From positions 7,106,501-7,170,500 of the forward strand of contig NC_080577.1 in assembly GCF_029962835.1 (NCBI RefSeq): a stretch of 64,000 bases of DNA, read 5' to 3'. Each line of letters starts with the position of its first letter. Position 1 is the first letter of the stretch. Below the pieces are notes generated by a model. That model was not told the origin of the DNA. It worked only from the letters and a program-made list of their open reading frames with translations, and ran no database searches. Source of the stretch: Magnolia sinica (lineage: Eukaryota; Streptophyta; Magnoliopsida; Magnoliales; Magnoliaceae). Shown here piece by piece: positions 36,139 through 49,742 of the stretch. The position numbers were made by a program, and so were the translations under genes.

Positions 36139-36579
36139 GGATCACCGGATCCACCTAAACTGTGAGGCCACTTTGATGTATATGCCTTATATCCGTTCCG
36201 TCCATCCATTTCGACAGCTCATTTTATGCTATGATACCAAAAAATGTAGCAGATTCAAATCTCATGTGGACCACGCAACAGGAAAAGGTGGTGATTGAAC
36301 TTTGTGGAGACCATAAAAGTTTTGGATCAAGCTGATATTTATGTGGTCTTTCATTCAGGTGTATGTGAACTGTATCAACAGGTTGGATGGAAAATAAATA
36401 TTATCACGGTGGGCTGCACAATCAGGGATCCATCGTATGTGGATGTTTCCCAGTGTACTTTGCTGCTCTCCGGAATTGAAAACAAGACTTTCCAATTTGA
36501 TATTATGTTAAACGGCCACTTTCTAAAGGCTCAGCCATTAGATGATGGCATATCAATGTTTACCGAGGGACTTTAACAA
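36139..36579. mobile_element. Truncated TIR-element relative, unit 2 copy
   Basis: Copy of 7850-8290. The 93-residue frame at 36295-36576 is conserved only because the DNA is nearly identical; no family resemblance was seen. Confidence 0.5.
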
Positions 36580-37151
36580 TAAATGAGGCATATTTTGTAC
36601 AGAAATATTGCTATTTCAACGAAGTTAAAAGTATGTGCTCTCAGTACTTGAAAATAATAAAAAGCTTTTGATAAAATTAAGGAATATTTTATCATTTTTA
36701 ATAAAATATTGAAGTTGATGTTTAAGATTAAAAGTTATGAAAGATAGTAGAGAATTTAGATTAATCAATGTTAGCATTTACTATAAATATGTTAGGATTT
36801 ACTTTAAATATTGTAACTGAATATGATGCTAACATAAGCCACCTTTTGTAACCTTTGATTGGAAGCATCATTATTAGCAACGCCCAACAATTTCACAGTA
36901 ATCTGAACTGTTCATCCAGTGTGCTTCACCATGCATCGGCCACTTCCAAAAAGAGAAAAACATAAACCAAAACGAATCTCCCAACAATTCCAACCACAAA
37001 TTCCATTACGGATGAAACACGTACACAAACATAGAGGCCCATTTCATAAGCCCAGTACATAGACACCATTTAATAAATCCATGCATAGGTGTTCTTAATT
37101 CTAGAATTAGCTGAACTAGCAACAAAATAAACACTGCAAACCATCAAATAA

Positions 37152-38080
37152 TTATGGATAGACCTCGATAATGGACCGCACACCAAGGATGGGTGTAATC
37201 GTGTAGTGAGTGAAACCAGCTTCGATGAAGATCTTTCTCCATTCATGTTCATTCCTCTCCTTCCCGCTAGCGAGAACCATCATCATTAGATCGAAGAAGA
37301 GCTGTGTCTCCGTCAACTTGTAATCGCCATTGTTCATGTTCACGACCATGTCCAGTATAATCACCTTCCCTCCCTCTTCTTTTGAAGGGATTGCTTCCTT
37401 GCATCGTCTCAGTATCTTCACGCACTCTTCGTCACTCCAATCGTGTAGAATCCACTGCAGTCCATTGTCATGATTGTTAATTACCCTTTGTTGGCCACAA
37501 TTTAGGATATGGAGGGATGTGATGATTTGAAGAAAGAGGGTACAGCGCTATTAGTGTTAGCTTCGTCATTAGGCATTCAGAGTTTTGGTATGTGTGGTCT
37601 GTGGTTATGAAATCTGTACCTTCCATCTGGTGAGGTTTATCATGGATAGGGTGTAGACCAAAATCAGAAGCTGTTGGTTGAACATAACTTCTGATTGGAT
37701 GGCCAAGAGATTAGCAATTGGGAAAGAGTCCAGACGATGGTTGACATTCATTAGGCAAAAACAATGGTTGACATTCATTAAGCAAAAACTCCTCCAATCA
37801 ATGGCTAATATCATCCAATTGGGAATTTTGACACAAAAATAGAAATAATAAGGTATTGCCCCAGTACCATAAGTAGAGCTAAGCATTGAGTCGAGTCGAG
37901 TTAGACCAAGTTAGGGAGCCGACTCGATCTAGTTTTGAAATAGGCCTGACTCAAACTCAACTCGACTCGTTACTAAGTCCAGCATGCCTGATCTGATCTA
38001 AGTCCAGGTCTCGCTTGGACTAATCCGGACCGAGTCCGACCTGGTCAAAAGTACCAAGTCTAGTCGAGTTGGCACCAAGT

Positions 38081-38137
<57 letters not shown>

Positions 38138-38227
38138 CTGATGGTGGTGGGTGGCTGTCAGGCTTGGAAGAGGAGAGAGAGAGAGAGGACTAGGGTGCTG
38201 ATGGTGGTGGGTGGCTGTCGAGCTTGG

Positions 38228-38295
<68 letters not shown>

Positions 38296-40755
38296 GGGTG
38301 TTGATGGTGGTGGGTGGTTGCCGAGCTTGGAAGAGGAGAAGGATGGGGAAGAGAGAGAGTTTGGGATCAAGTCAGGGTTGAATTCGGGTGTGGCGAATAG
38401 GGTTAGATACACTTAGAAATTATGACTTTTTATTATATATACTCGAATTCGAGTCGAGATGGGTTTCAGATCGAGTTGAGTTTGACCGGATCAAGTTTTA
38501 GGTCAAGTTAGGTCGGGTTACTGGATAACTCGGACTTGACTCGATTTGAGTTCGAATTAGGCAAAGCCTACTCGGTTCAGACCGATTCACCCATTCGGTT
38601 CGGATCAAGTCAGGTCTGAACGAGTCGGATAAGTCGAGTCAAGCGAGTCAAGTCATCGCTCGCCCAACTCTAACCATAAGCTCATCATGCTGCACAATGT
38701 CTTATGTAGGAAATTAGGTCTATGGAGAAGGTTGTCCTCATTATTACATCACTTGTAAATAAAATCTGGCCAATCAAAGCAGTAGGTGGGCCACACCACC
38801 ATAAATAGACCAGACTAATCAGTGGGTCAACCTTTAGCACGGATTGGATTTTCTGAAACATGTGACTTATTAGTGGAAAATCATGTGCAGTGCGATAAGC
38901 TTAATAGTCTCTAATGCTATTGTCAAGAATTGGTTGGTGGGTGACATATATGGGGTGACGAGTGATTGAGGTGACACCGCAAAGCCAATCATATCTCTTC
39001 CTTGTGTTTTGACCACTTGTAATAGAAATTCCTCAAATCCAAATATATAAATGCATTGAAATTTTGTTGTATATTTTCAAGAATTTAAATTTAATTATTA
39101 AATTAAATTTAATATCCTTAATTAATGTATATATGTGATCTTTAACAAAATAATTATAGTAAACTCCATTGAAATATATATTTGGTTAAAATTGATAAAA
39201 TCCAACCTCAAATGGGAAAGAGTCATAAGATTACAAACGGGTGACTTGCTAATGTTTTTTTAACCATTGTTAGTATTTGACTATTTAGATCATTCTGTTA
39301 ACATAATTTTAGTGACAGGGTTGATAATTATTTTGTTTTAAAGCATCATTAGTATGTTACATGTACAATCAATTAATAGCCTATTAACACTTTTGTTACT
39401 CATGCGACTCTAATGCCATTAAAGGAAAAAACCATTTAATTTAGAATTATGTAAGGACGTGGAAGCAGTGTATTTCAAATGCCTTCCTACACAATCAAAA
39501 ACCTTTTGAATTCTGAATTCATTCAAATTCACGTTGCCTGACAACCCCTCGCATCAAAGAGGCCAATTGACAAATCTGAACAGATCATTAGGTGGGCCAC
39601 CATGTGAAAATCACACTAATTAGACAGTTCGAAACACTCAACCAATGTCTTATGAATTGGTCAGACAGGATGACTTATAAAAATAGGCCAAATCTATAAT
39701 TTAAACCCACCATTGTTGGAACATGGGAGACTGAATCTTCCAAAATCTCCTTCTTTTTTTTTTGTCCACTCTTTCCTGTGAAGGTGGGCCGGAATCTCAT
39801 CCGGCATGTGCATAAGTATTCTCGCTGTGGGTAACACCAACTAAAAATGGTTAGATACAAGGCCCACCAACATATGTGATGGTGACAGTCGTGATACAAG
39901 CTCAGACGACCATTTAGATTGCTTATTGTAGTGGAATATTCTACTCTGAAATGGTAAACTGTAAGGAATATGAAATACCTTGAGGAAAACTGCATCTGCA
40001 GAAGGGATGGACGCAAACATGTTCCCTCCAACTATATCTATGTTCTGACTCTTTGGCACGCTTGCAACCACGTGTGGTAGATCAAACAAGGTGCACTTCA
40101 CGTGTGGGAACGACTCGGCGATGGTCCCGGCAGCAGTTCCCGTGCCACCCCCAACATCAACCAATGACCGCAACCCTTGGAAGACCGGACTGCACTCTTT
40201 AATAATGATGCTCATGGCTAGCCGAGCGTCACAAGCCATGGCCTCATTAAAGAAGTTGTTAAGATCAGGGTTCTGGGCCATGCGTTCCCACACGCCCGTC
40301 CTGTGCACAACATGAAAGGGCGTTGGATCGTCCCCTAAGAACCAAGTGTTCAAGAAGTGCCATGGCTTTACTAGAACTGGGTCTAGCATCATCATCAAAA
40401 ATGGCGAAATGCACGTAGCTGTGTCCTTCAAGAGGAGCCTAGAAGAAGGTGTGAGCACATAACCTTCTTTGTCTCCTCCTTGATCGTCGTTGATTTCTTG
40501 TACAGCGAAGAAACCCGAGTGGACCAGCAAACGCATGAGGCGGCCCACATGGGCCGCTCTACTGGGAGCGATCGAAAGCGCGGCCACCAGCTGGGGGAGA
40601 GTCATGGGACAGCCATGGCTGTGAACGATGTCTGGTATGCCGAGTTGAACGGCACACTTGAGGGACATGGAATTAATGAAGTTAAACAAATGGTTCCATA
40701 CATGGGCTTGGGCTTTCAACACCCCATTGGCCTCATCTCCTTGCATAAGCACCAT
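37152..40755 (-). CDS. O-methyltransferase gene B (two exons, 359 aa), duplicate of gene A
   Basis: Join of 40755-39979 and 37454-37152, with the same splice sites and phase as gene A. Exon 2 appears identical to gene A in protein sequence. Exon 1 differs at about 12 of 259 residues, five of them clustered at residues 9-14 (A: THDLLN; B: ANGVLK). The SAM motif LVDVGGGTGT (198-207), Asp225, catalytic His263, Asp294, Glu325 and C-terminal SIIEVYP are all present. It has Asn245, like A. The upstream TATA box and promoter are conserved, so it is probably an expressed functional paralogue. The 2.5-kb intron holds a complete hAT element. It likely methylates the same or a closely related phenolic substrate as A; the identity cannot be read from sequence. 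Confidence 0.94.
37455..39978 (-). other. Intron of OMT gene B
   Basis: 2524 bp. Donor and acceptor are as in gene A. It contains the intact hAT element 37874-38672 and about 80 bp of flank (37795-37873) that gene A has lost. Confidence 0.9.
37874..38672. mobile_element. Complete hAT-type element (799 bp) in the intron of OMT B
   Basis: 8-bp TSD ACCATAAG (37866-37873, 38673-38680). Ends are TAGAGCTAAGCA and, inverted, TAGAGTTGGGCG. The core has GA tracts at 38082-38135 and 38233-38293. It is the same family as 63126-63920, with the shared 'gatggtggtgggtgg' and 'gggttagatacacttag' type words. Confidence 0.9.
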
Positions 40756-41260
40756 CGTTCACTCACTTCTCAAACTACTGATTTTTATTTTATTTTTTTT
40801 CTTTTAACTTTCCTCTTCCTTTGAGAACTCACGTTTCAAGCTCTTCCAGGGAACGTACCCACGCACACCGTATATATAGAGGGAGCATCGAATACTCCGG
40901 CAGAGAGTTTGTACAGCATGATTTTGGTTTCAGCTAGTACAAGCAAGGCAGGTGATTCAGAAATCCAAACCGTTGATATCTTGGATAGCATCTCCACTAT
41001 GATTGGAAGATCCTAGCTCTAGAATATTTGACCTTTTTTGGTTGAATATGAAGCTTTCTTGTATTTTCATTCTTAACCATCTATTTTATAGACACCTGTC
41101 GAATTGTTTGCAAACTACAATCTTAGAGATATTTCGTGCATGCTAACTCCTTGATGGGGTCTACAATATCAAGGGCATAGATCAATGAACTAGCTGCACC
41201 AGTTGTACCAGTACAAACTGTGCACGAGCATTGTATTACACATGTTGTATGCAAGAGGCA
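40756..41260 (-). promoter_or_regulatory. 5' UTR and promoter of OMT B, with TATA box at 40871-40879
   Basis: Nearly identical to the region upstream of gene A. The minus-strand TATA CTATATATA lies about 115 bp upstream of the start codon. Confidence 0.6.
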
Positions 41261-41681
41261 TGTTATTCACGTGTTACATCCAAACACGCAAAAGCGTATT
41301 ATGGGATATGATGATCACCAAATCACCCCAAATTATTACTTAAAGCGTGGTGCTAATCACGTGTTTTTTTTGGACGGAATCGTCTACAACATCTGCTTTT
41401 GATTAAGCAGCGGGTAATTAAAACACCCACGCTGTGTGGGTCCCACCAAGTTGCATGTGTGAAATCAACCTCCAACATGTGAGCTAGAACCCTAACGCTA
41501 ACTGTACGTACAAACGATCAGCCTCAAAAGTCTTCATATAAACCGAATGATAGAAACAATATAAAATTACACCTAAAACCTCAAAGTTGAAGCAGTGTTA
41601 TAGCAATTGGATCTGGATGTATTCTGGCAAGCCTATTGAAGAAAAGTGCAATACAAATCCGTTTTGCCAGTGTGGCAACTT

Positions 41682-41966
41682 GAGCGGATTAGGTGCGTCC
41701 CGTACCGTGGGTCCCACCTTGATATATATATTTTATATCCACGCTATCCTTTTTATGATCATATCAGGAAATTATTCCAAAAATGAAACTGATCCCACTC
41801 TTAGTTGGACCATGCCTTAGGAAAGTTTCCTATGATATGGTCCACCCGAGATTTGGATCTATTTCATTTTTGGGTTCAAGCCATGAAGTGATGTGGAAAA
41901 ATGGATGGATGGCATAGATATAGAATATATAAATCAAGATGGGTCCCATGGTAAGGACCTCTACTC
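41682..41966. mobile_element. GGGCCCACC-type TIR element, left arm of unit 2
   Basis: Inverted relative of 47533-47874 at the matching place in the opposite arm. Ends are GAGCGGATTAGGTGCGTCC and, inverted, GAGTAGAGGTCCTTACC. It is missing from unit 1, where 'tgtgg' joins directly to 'tcccttcgcc' near 13336. Confidence 0.65.
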
Positions 41967-42115
41967 CCTTCGCCAACTCAGGATGCCCGTATGGCATAAT
42001 CTACAGCATGGATGATGCTAATCATGTAGGCCTCAACTCATGCAGTATTAGTGAAAGAGAGAGAGAGAGACCGTTTGTCAGATCGTAGCTGGTCATATCC
42101 CCGGTAGGAAAACAA

Positions 42116-42240
42116 ATTTAAAAACGCACACCCACACTCACGCTAGTGAGATTTCACCACCTAAGGGTACTTAAACCCTTGACCAGGTGTTGAAACTCCT
42201 TGGAATCTACCACCCGAGCAAGAGTAAGGACCCGATATTG
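42116..42240 (-). mobile_element. tRNA-derived SINE, second locus, unit 2
   Basis: Copy of 13502-13620. The right inverted-repeat arm lacks it, so it inserted after the arms formed. Confidence 0.6.
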
Positions 42241-42318
42241 GAACTCTAGTTCTCAATGGAGTCGGTTTGTACAAAGGCCCATCAGGGTCGGGCTGCACTG
42301 TTAACCTAAAGGGATGGA

Positions 42319-42516
42319 TAGAGATGTACACAAGTTGAACTGAGTTGAGCTTGGCCCAGCTCAGCTCGGCTCAGCCAGCGAGCTACCTTAGCTCAAACTC
42401 AGCTCCGCTTGGTTTTCGAGCTTGAACGGTCAGCTCAGCTCAGCTAGGACAGCAGCTTAGGCTAGCTTGAACCGAGTTCGAGTTCCAGCGAGTTGAGTCC
42501 GAGTTTAGGTTTTAGA

Positions 42517-42579
<63 letters not shown>

Positions 42580-43234
42580 GAAAAGGTTCTATGCAGTCAA
42601 GCTCATGGGAACTTCCTATGAGGTTGAGCAATGTGGGCCCCACTGTGATGCATGTCGAACATCTACCCCATCAGTCAGATGCACTATTCCATGGTGGGCC
42701 TAGGGCTTAAAAATCAATGTCAATCTGTGACTTGTCTGGGCCACACAACATACAAAAGTTGAGATGGGTTACCCTCCATTAAAACATTCATAATCATTTG
42801 TTAGGCCCACAGAGATGTGGTTCACAAATCCAGCTCATCCATTATGTGTATCCCACTTGGATGAGGGGTCAGACCAAGTTTCAAATGCATCCAAATTTCA
42901 GGTGAGCCCCACCAAGTGCTTTTATATGTTTTAGGTACGTCTTCACATGATTTTAGATGGTATGGCCCACCTGAGTTCAGTATACAGCTGATTTTTTGGA
43001 TGTCCCATAATTTAAAGGGGACCCATCAAATACACGGTTTTGATGTTCGACATACATCACGGTGGGGCCCACGCAGCTCGACCTCATGGGAAGTGCATAG
43101 AACCTTTTCCCTTTATTTAAATATATAAACATTTACGAAATGTTTATATTAAGTGAACTCCAGTCGATATATTAAGTGAACTCCGGTCGAGTCAAGCGAG
43201 TTAACCGAGCTAACTCAGTTCGTGTACAGCTCTA
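42319..43234. mobile_element. hAT-type element interrupted by a nested TIR element, unit 2 left arm
   Basis: Near-perfect 8-bp TSD (GGGATGGA 42311-42318, GGGATGGG 43235-43242). Ends are TAGAGATGTACA and, inverted, TAGAGCTGTACA. A (TA)n tract (about 42525-42577) and the nested element 42578-43111 lie inside. A 22-bp local duplication ('attaagtgaactcc') is at about 43150-43190. Confidence 0.82.
42578..43111. mobile_element. 534-bp TIR element nested in the hAT element, unit 2
   Basis: Ends GGGAAAAGGTTCTATGCA and exact inverse. Copy of 13749-14283. Confidence 0.8.
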
Positions 43235-44138
43235 GGGATGGGCCGGCCTTTATATATAGGGCCATATACATAAATGGAACAGCAGGTGTAGGTTTCTGTC
43301 TCTGGAGGCCTACAGCCATGTCCAGACCCATTTGTTGACACCCAGCATTTTATACACGTGGGGCTTACTGCTTGGTGATCAAATTTGTTCACATGACGGA
43401 TCTCTTTGGATGAAAGATGCCATAGAATTCTACGATTGGAGAGCCCACAAGAATGAATGGCTAATATTAAAATATAACATTAATGACCCGCACTAAGTAG
43501 AAAAAAGGGCAAATTATCAGAGGGTTAGGATATTTCATTCTAAGAAATTTGTGGACATCTCCCATTCATTCATGGTAGTACTAGCGGGACCCATAGCTCA
43601 ACAGCTTGGACTAGGACCCATGCATACTACACCAACACTGTGTACATAAGACGTTTGCTGATCAGCAGAAACCTATAATTCCTTCCCTTGGGCCAGAGGC
43701 TCCAACCCAAGTCCAGGGGATGAGTTCTAGAGAGGGTAGCCATGGTTCATACATTGGGTGGAGAAAAAGTTGAGTTTTAATGCAATCACTATCTCCAGAG
43801 AAAAATGGATAAATATCTCGACAACCCAATAAGCAAAGATCTATGAGCTAGAACTTTTATTTTAGTATTTTATTATTTATATCTTATTGTCTCTTTATGA
43901 ATTGGACAGATCTTTGATATTTTATTTAAAAATTGAATATAATAGATAGCACCTTAATTGATAAAATAATAAAGCATTATTTACAAAATGACTTGGTATT
44001 GCATATTTGCATTGTCATTGTCATGATACTCAAAAAGGCATCAACAAGGCCCCTACAAGACAAGCCGTGGAGCATGTGGTTTAATTTAATCTAAAGCTAA
44101 AAACCTTTAGGCAGTCTTCAAATGCTGCCAAGCTGCTT

Positions 44139-45887
44139 AGAAGAAAAGAGTGCCTTCAAACCCATCCCACTTTGAACTTGTCCCCACCGGAAGATAATGA
44201 TCTAACCATCTGATTTTAGAAATATGATCTGTCCACTAGATACATGCCAATGTCACATATATGGGTTAACATCCATTCTATTTTCCATTGGACAATTAGG
44301 CGATGTGATAGGTGAGGCCCAACGTTCTTGTGCAGCCCACGTGAAAGTACAGTTTGCACATCCTTGTCTTTATTTTAACAAAGATACAGGGGTCGTGTCC
44401 CCACTTTAAAAATAAAAAATGAATCGCTAGTGACCTGCCGCCAGCCAATGGCTAGTGGTCGGTACTCTGTGGGACCCACCATGATGTATGTGTTTCATCT
44501 ATGCCATTCATTTTCACGTGTTGGATCATTGAAGATGACCCTAAATCCAAAGGTTAAAGTACCTAACTCTCGCAACACCTGCCGGATGCGTTCCAGCCAA
44601 CCACCTGTGTGAATCACGCCTTACAATGTTACCATCATTTTATTCTAGCTGTGTGAATCACACCTTATAATCATTTCGTTGTCTACATAGATATGACCCA
44701 TATTTTCATTTATTATTTATTTTAAGAGGCCGAGTTCTCTATTCACTCAAGAACTTAGTTTCTAGATGTTGGGCCCATGATTCCTTCATGCAAGCTAGCT
44801 ATCATCCTATGGACGATTCCCCAAAATATTCCAGATTAAAATATCCTAAATATATATAGCTGGACACTCCATTTTCGTCCAACTAGTTAGCATATAATGA
44901 GAAAAAATTCCCCTTCCATACATCACACGCAATTATATTGAAGGTAATTACTTATTCATTAATGTAAATAAATGCATTAGTAAATGCTTTGTTAAAAACT
45001 TATTTGACTTATGGAAAAGGGGTTATGGCTCGGGTGGGCCGCACCATAGTATTAATGTGAAATCCAGCCCAACCACTAAGTGTGTCACCTCGTGCTAGAC
45101 CTAGGGCTCAAAAATTATCACCATCCCAGTTTAGGTGGTCCATACGATTTTAAATAGTGTATGGGAAAGATTCTGGCTCCAAACTCTTTCCCTTGCTGTG
45201 TCCCACTTGAAGTACATATAGGCCTGATTTTTGTGATCAAAGCCTAACCTTGGGTGTGGAATCTAATGGATGGAGTGGATTTCTCATACTCATCACGATG
45301 GGCCTTATAAAAACCAATGGTAGATGTCTCTCTCAAATATTCTATTAGTGTGGCCCAACCAAAATCAAAAGTCAACCTTATTTATAGGCTCTAGACGTAT
45401 AACGAGATTATACGTCTAATGGTCGTACTGGATCTCACATAGGCATCATGGTGGACCCCATAAAAATAAGGTCAGGTCGTACCGTAAATTTTGTTTTACT
45501 GAAGGTTCCCGGTACAGTGAGCTGGACTATAGGTTAAAGTCCAGCCAGCTTACAATTCCCAATCTTTCTTGTACATATGACATCAAACTCGTCTAATAAA
45601 TTGGCCATCATGATCATCCTATTTTGGAAAATACGTATGTAAAAGACACTTATTAGTGGACCACACTTTTGTTTGGTTATTTACCCATGTCTGGTGGATG
45701 TTTTATAGTGTGGCCCACTTAATTTTCAGGTAAGACTGACCTTTCTATTACATGATCCTTATAGTGGAGCTAACCTGTTGGAAGGCCTGGATGTAAATTT
45801 CACACAATACCTCGGATGTTATGGTATAGTTGGACGGTCCAACTAGTTGATTCATTTAAATCAATTAATGATAATTGATTCATTTAA
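44139..45887. other. Spacer between inverted-repeat arms, unit 2
   Basis: Copy of 15286-17031. No gene. Confidence 0.5.
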
Positions 45888-46754
45888 GCGGCTTGGCAGC
45901 ATATGAAGACTGCCTAAAGGTTTTTAGCTTTAGATTAAATTAAACTATATGCTCCACCGCGGGGCTTTGTTGATGCCTTTGAGTATCATGCCAATGCAAA
46001 TATGCAACGACAAGTCGTTAATTAATTAAAGCTTTATTATTTTATCAATTAAGGTACTACGTACTATATTCAATTTTTAAATAACGTATCAAAGATCTGT
46101 CTAATTCATAAAGATTCAATAAGATATAATTAATAAATTACTAAAATAAAAGTCTTAACTGGTATATCTTTGCTTATTGGGTAGTTGAGATATTTATCCA
46201 TTAATCTCTGGATATGGTGATTGCGTTAAAACTCAACTTTTTCCCCACCTAATGTATGAACCATGGCCACCCTCTCTAGAACTCATCCCCTGGACCAAGG
46301 TTAGAGCCTCTGCCCCAAGGGAGGAATTATAGGTTCCTGCTGATCAGCAAACGTATTACATAACACGGTGTTGTGGTGTAGTATGCATGGGTCCTGGTCC
46401 AAGCTGTTGAGCTATGGATCCCACTAGTACTACCATGGATGAATGGGAGATGTCCACAAATTTCTTAGAATGAAATATCCTAACCCTATGATGATTTGCC
46501 CTTTTTTCTACTTAGTGCATGTCATTAATGTTATATTTTAATATTAGCCATTCATTCTTGTGGGGTATCCAATCGTAGAATTCTATGGCATCTTTCATCC
46601 AAAGAGGTCCGTCATGTGAACAAACTTGATCACCAAGCAGTAGGCCCCACGTGTATAAAATGTTTGGACACGGCTGTAGGCTTCCAGAGACAGAAACCTA
46701 CACCTGCTGCTCCATTTATCTATATGGCCCTATATTTAAAGGTGGCCCCATCCC

Positions 46755-47112
46755 TAGAGAGCTGTACATGAGCCGAGTTAGCTCGGTTAACTCGGTTGAC
46801 TCCAAAAAACATTACTCAACTCGACTTAAAACTGAGTTCAAGCCGAGTCAAGCTGATTTTTTGAGCCTAGTTCAAGCTAGACCGAGCTCAACTTGACTCG
46901 AAGTTGACTCAGTTCGAATCCATTCGACTCGGATCGAGTTCACTTAATATAAATATTATGTAAATGTTTATATATTTAAATAAATTATAAATTATAATAT
47001 ATATATAAAACTCTAAAACCAAGCCGAGCTGAGTTCGAGCTGAGGTAGCTTACTGTTCAAGCCGAGCCGAGCTGGGCCAAGCTTGACTCAGTTCAACTCG
47101 TGTACAGCTCTA
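46755..47112. mobile_element. Non-autonomous hAT-type element (358 bp), unit 2 right arm
   Basis: TSD CCCATCCC at 46747-46754 and 47113-47120. Same element as 17887-18239. Confidence 0.87.
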
Positions 47113-47532
47113 CCCATCCCTATAGGTTAACAATGTAGCCTGAGCCTGGTGGGCCTTTGTACAAACCCGCTCCATTGAGAAATAGAGTTCCAATACCGCT
47201 GGGGCCATGCAAGTCATTATTTTTATTTTTTGGCAGCCTTGAAGATCTCCAAGGGGCAAAAAGGAAGGCACGATGGCTGGAAGTCCGGTCATTTCCCTAC
47301 TGGAGATATGAGCAACTACGATCTGACAAACGTTCTCTTTTTTGGTTTCACTGATACTACATGAGTTGAGGCCTACGTGATTGACATCATCAAAAGAAAA
47401 TTTTCAAATGCTCGAATTCATTTCTAAGCATAATGGTAGTAATGAGAAGATGGATGGTTCAATTCATTGGACCATCTCAGCATGCAGGCCTCAATGACCG
47501 GCAATTCGCACTAGATCCTGAGTTGGTGAAGG

Positions 47533-47762
47533 GAGCAGAGGCACTTACCATGAGACCCACCTTGATTTATGTATTCTATATCTATGCCGTCCATCTGTTT
47601 TTCCACATCACTTCAAGGCTTGAACCCAAAAATTAATGAAACATATCCAAATCTTAGGTGGACCATATCATACTAAACTTTCCTAAGGAGTAGTCCAACT
47701 GAGACTTGGATCAGTTTCATTTTTGGAATCATTTTCTAATATGATCTTAAAAAGGATAGTGT

Positions 47763-47836
<74 letters not shown>

Positions 47837-47874
47837 AGGTGGGCCCCACGGTAAGGGACGCACCCAATCCGCTC
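47533..47874. mobile_element. GGGCCCACC-type TIR element with (AT)n core, unit 2 right arm
   Basis: Copy of 24937-25272. The AT tract spans 47764-47834. The Ile-Tyr frames here are artefacts of the dinucleotide run. Confidence 0.7.
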
Positions 47875-48171
47875 ATGTTGCCACAATGGCAAAACGGATT
47901 TGTATTGCACTTTTCTTCAATAGGCTTGCCAGAATACATCCAGATCCAATTGCTATAACACTGCTTCAACTTTGAGGTTTTAGGTGCAATTTTACATTGT
48001 TTCCATCATTTGTTTTATATCAAGATTTTTGAGGGCTGATCATTTGTGCGTACAGTTAGCGTAAGGGTTCTCACATGACGGAGGTTGATTTCACACATGT
48101 AACTTGGTGGGTCCCACACAGTGGGTGTTTTATACCCGCTACTTAAAAGCAGATGTTGTAGATAATTTCGG

Positions 48172-48186
48172 CCCCCCCCCCCCCCC
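48172..48186 (+). repeat. Homopolymer of 15 C
   Basis: It lies within a segment of the right arm that is deleted in unit 1 (near 25553). The left arm has no matching G run, so it is a late expansion or a sequencing-sensitive tract. Confidence 0.9.
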
Positions 48187-48558
48187 ACGCTTTTGTTTGT
48201 TTGTTTGGGCGCATGATTTTACCATCACGTGTTCTTATTGGGGCCAACCTTCTAGACGGGTTGGATGTAATACTTGAACCATGGATGGAGTAGATATTCA
48301 GCTCCTAGGTCTAACATGGGGTGACAGGCGTGATGGTTGTGGATTTTACATTAACACTATAGTGGGGCCCATGCAAGCCAGGGATCATTTTCAGGAGACC
48401 TCTTAAAAAGCTAACGTGAAGCAAACACGCCTCTCTGTCAACATTAATTAGCATTAATTAATCTGAACAAGTGTGTAAATTGTATTTAAGAGGAAGTTTT
48501 TCTCATTAAATGCCTACCTAGTTGGACCAAAATGCATTGTCCAACTAGTTGTGTGTGA

Positions 48559-49674
<1,116 letters not shown>

Positions 49675-49742
49675 TTACTCTTATTGCATTGTTCTCTCTT
49701 GTGAGAGGGTTGATTCAATTCTTCCTGCTTTAGGGTCTTTTG

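Larger units (their letters stand above)
41270..44138 (+). repeat. Left arm of the large inverted repeat, unit 2
   Basis: Counterpart of 12930-15285, more complete. Its reverse complement is 45888-48225. The best-matched segment is 43235-44138 with 45888-46754. 42241-42318 ('ctcaatggagtcggtttgtacaaa') pairs with about 47121-47195, a part deleted from the unit 1 left arm. Confidence 0.82.
45888..48225 (-). repeat. Right arm of the large inverted repeat, unit 2 (uninterrupted)
   Basis: Reverse complement of 41270-44138. It contains the empty site of the unit 1 copia element at about 47190-47195, a TIR element at 47533-47874 and a C15 run at 48172-48186. Confidence 0.82.
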
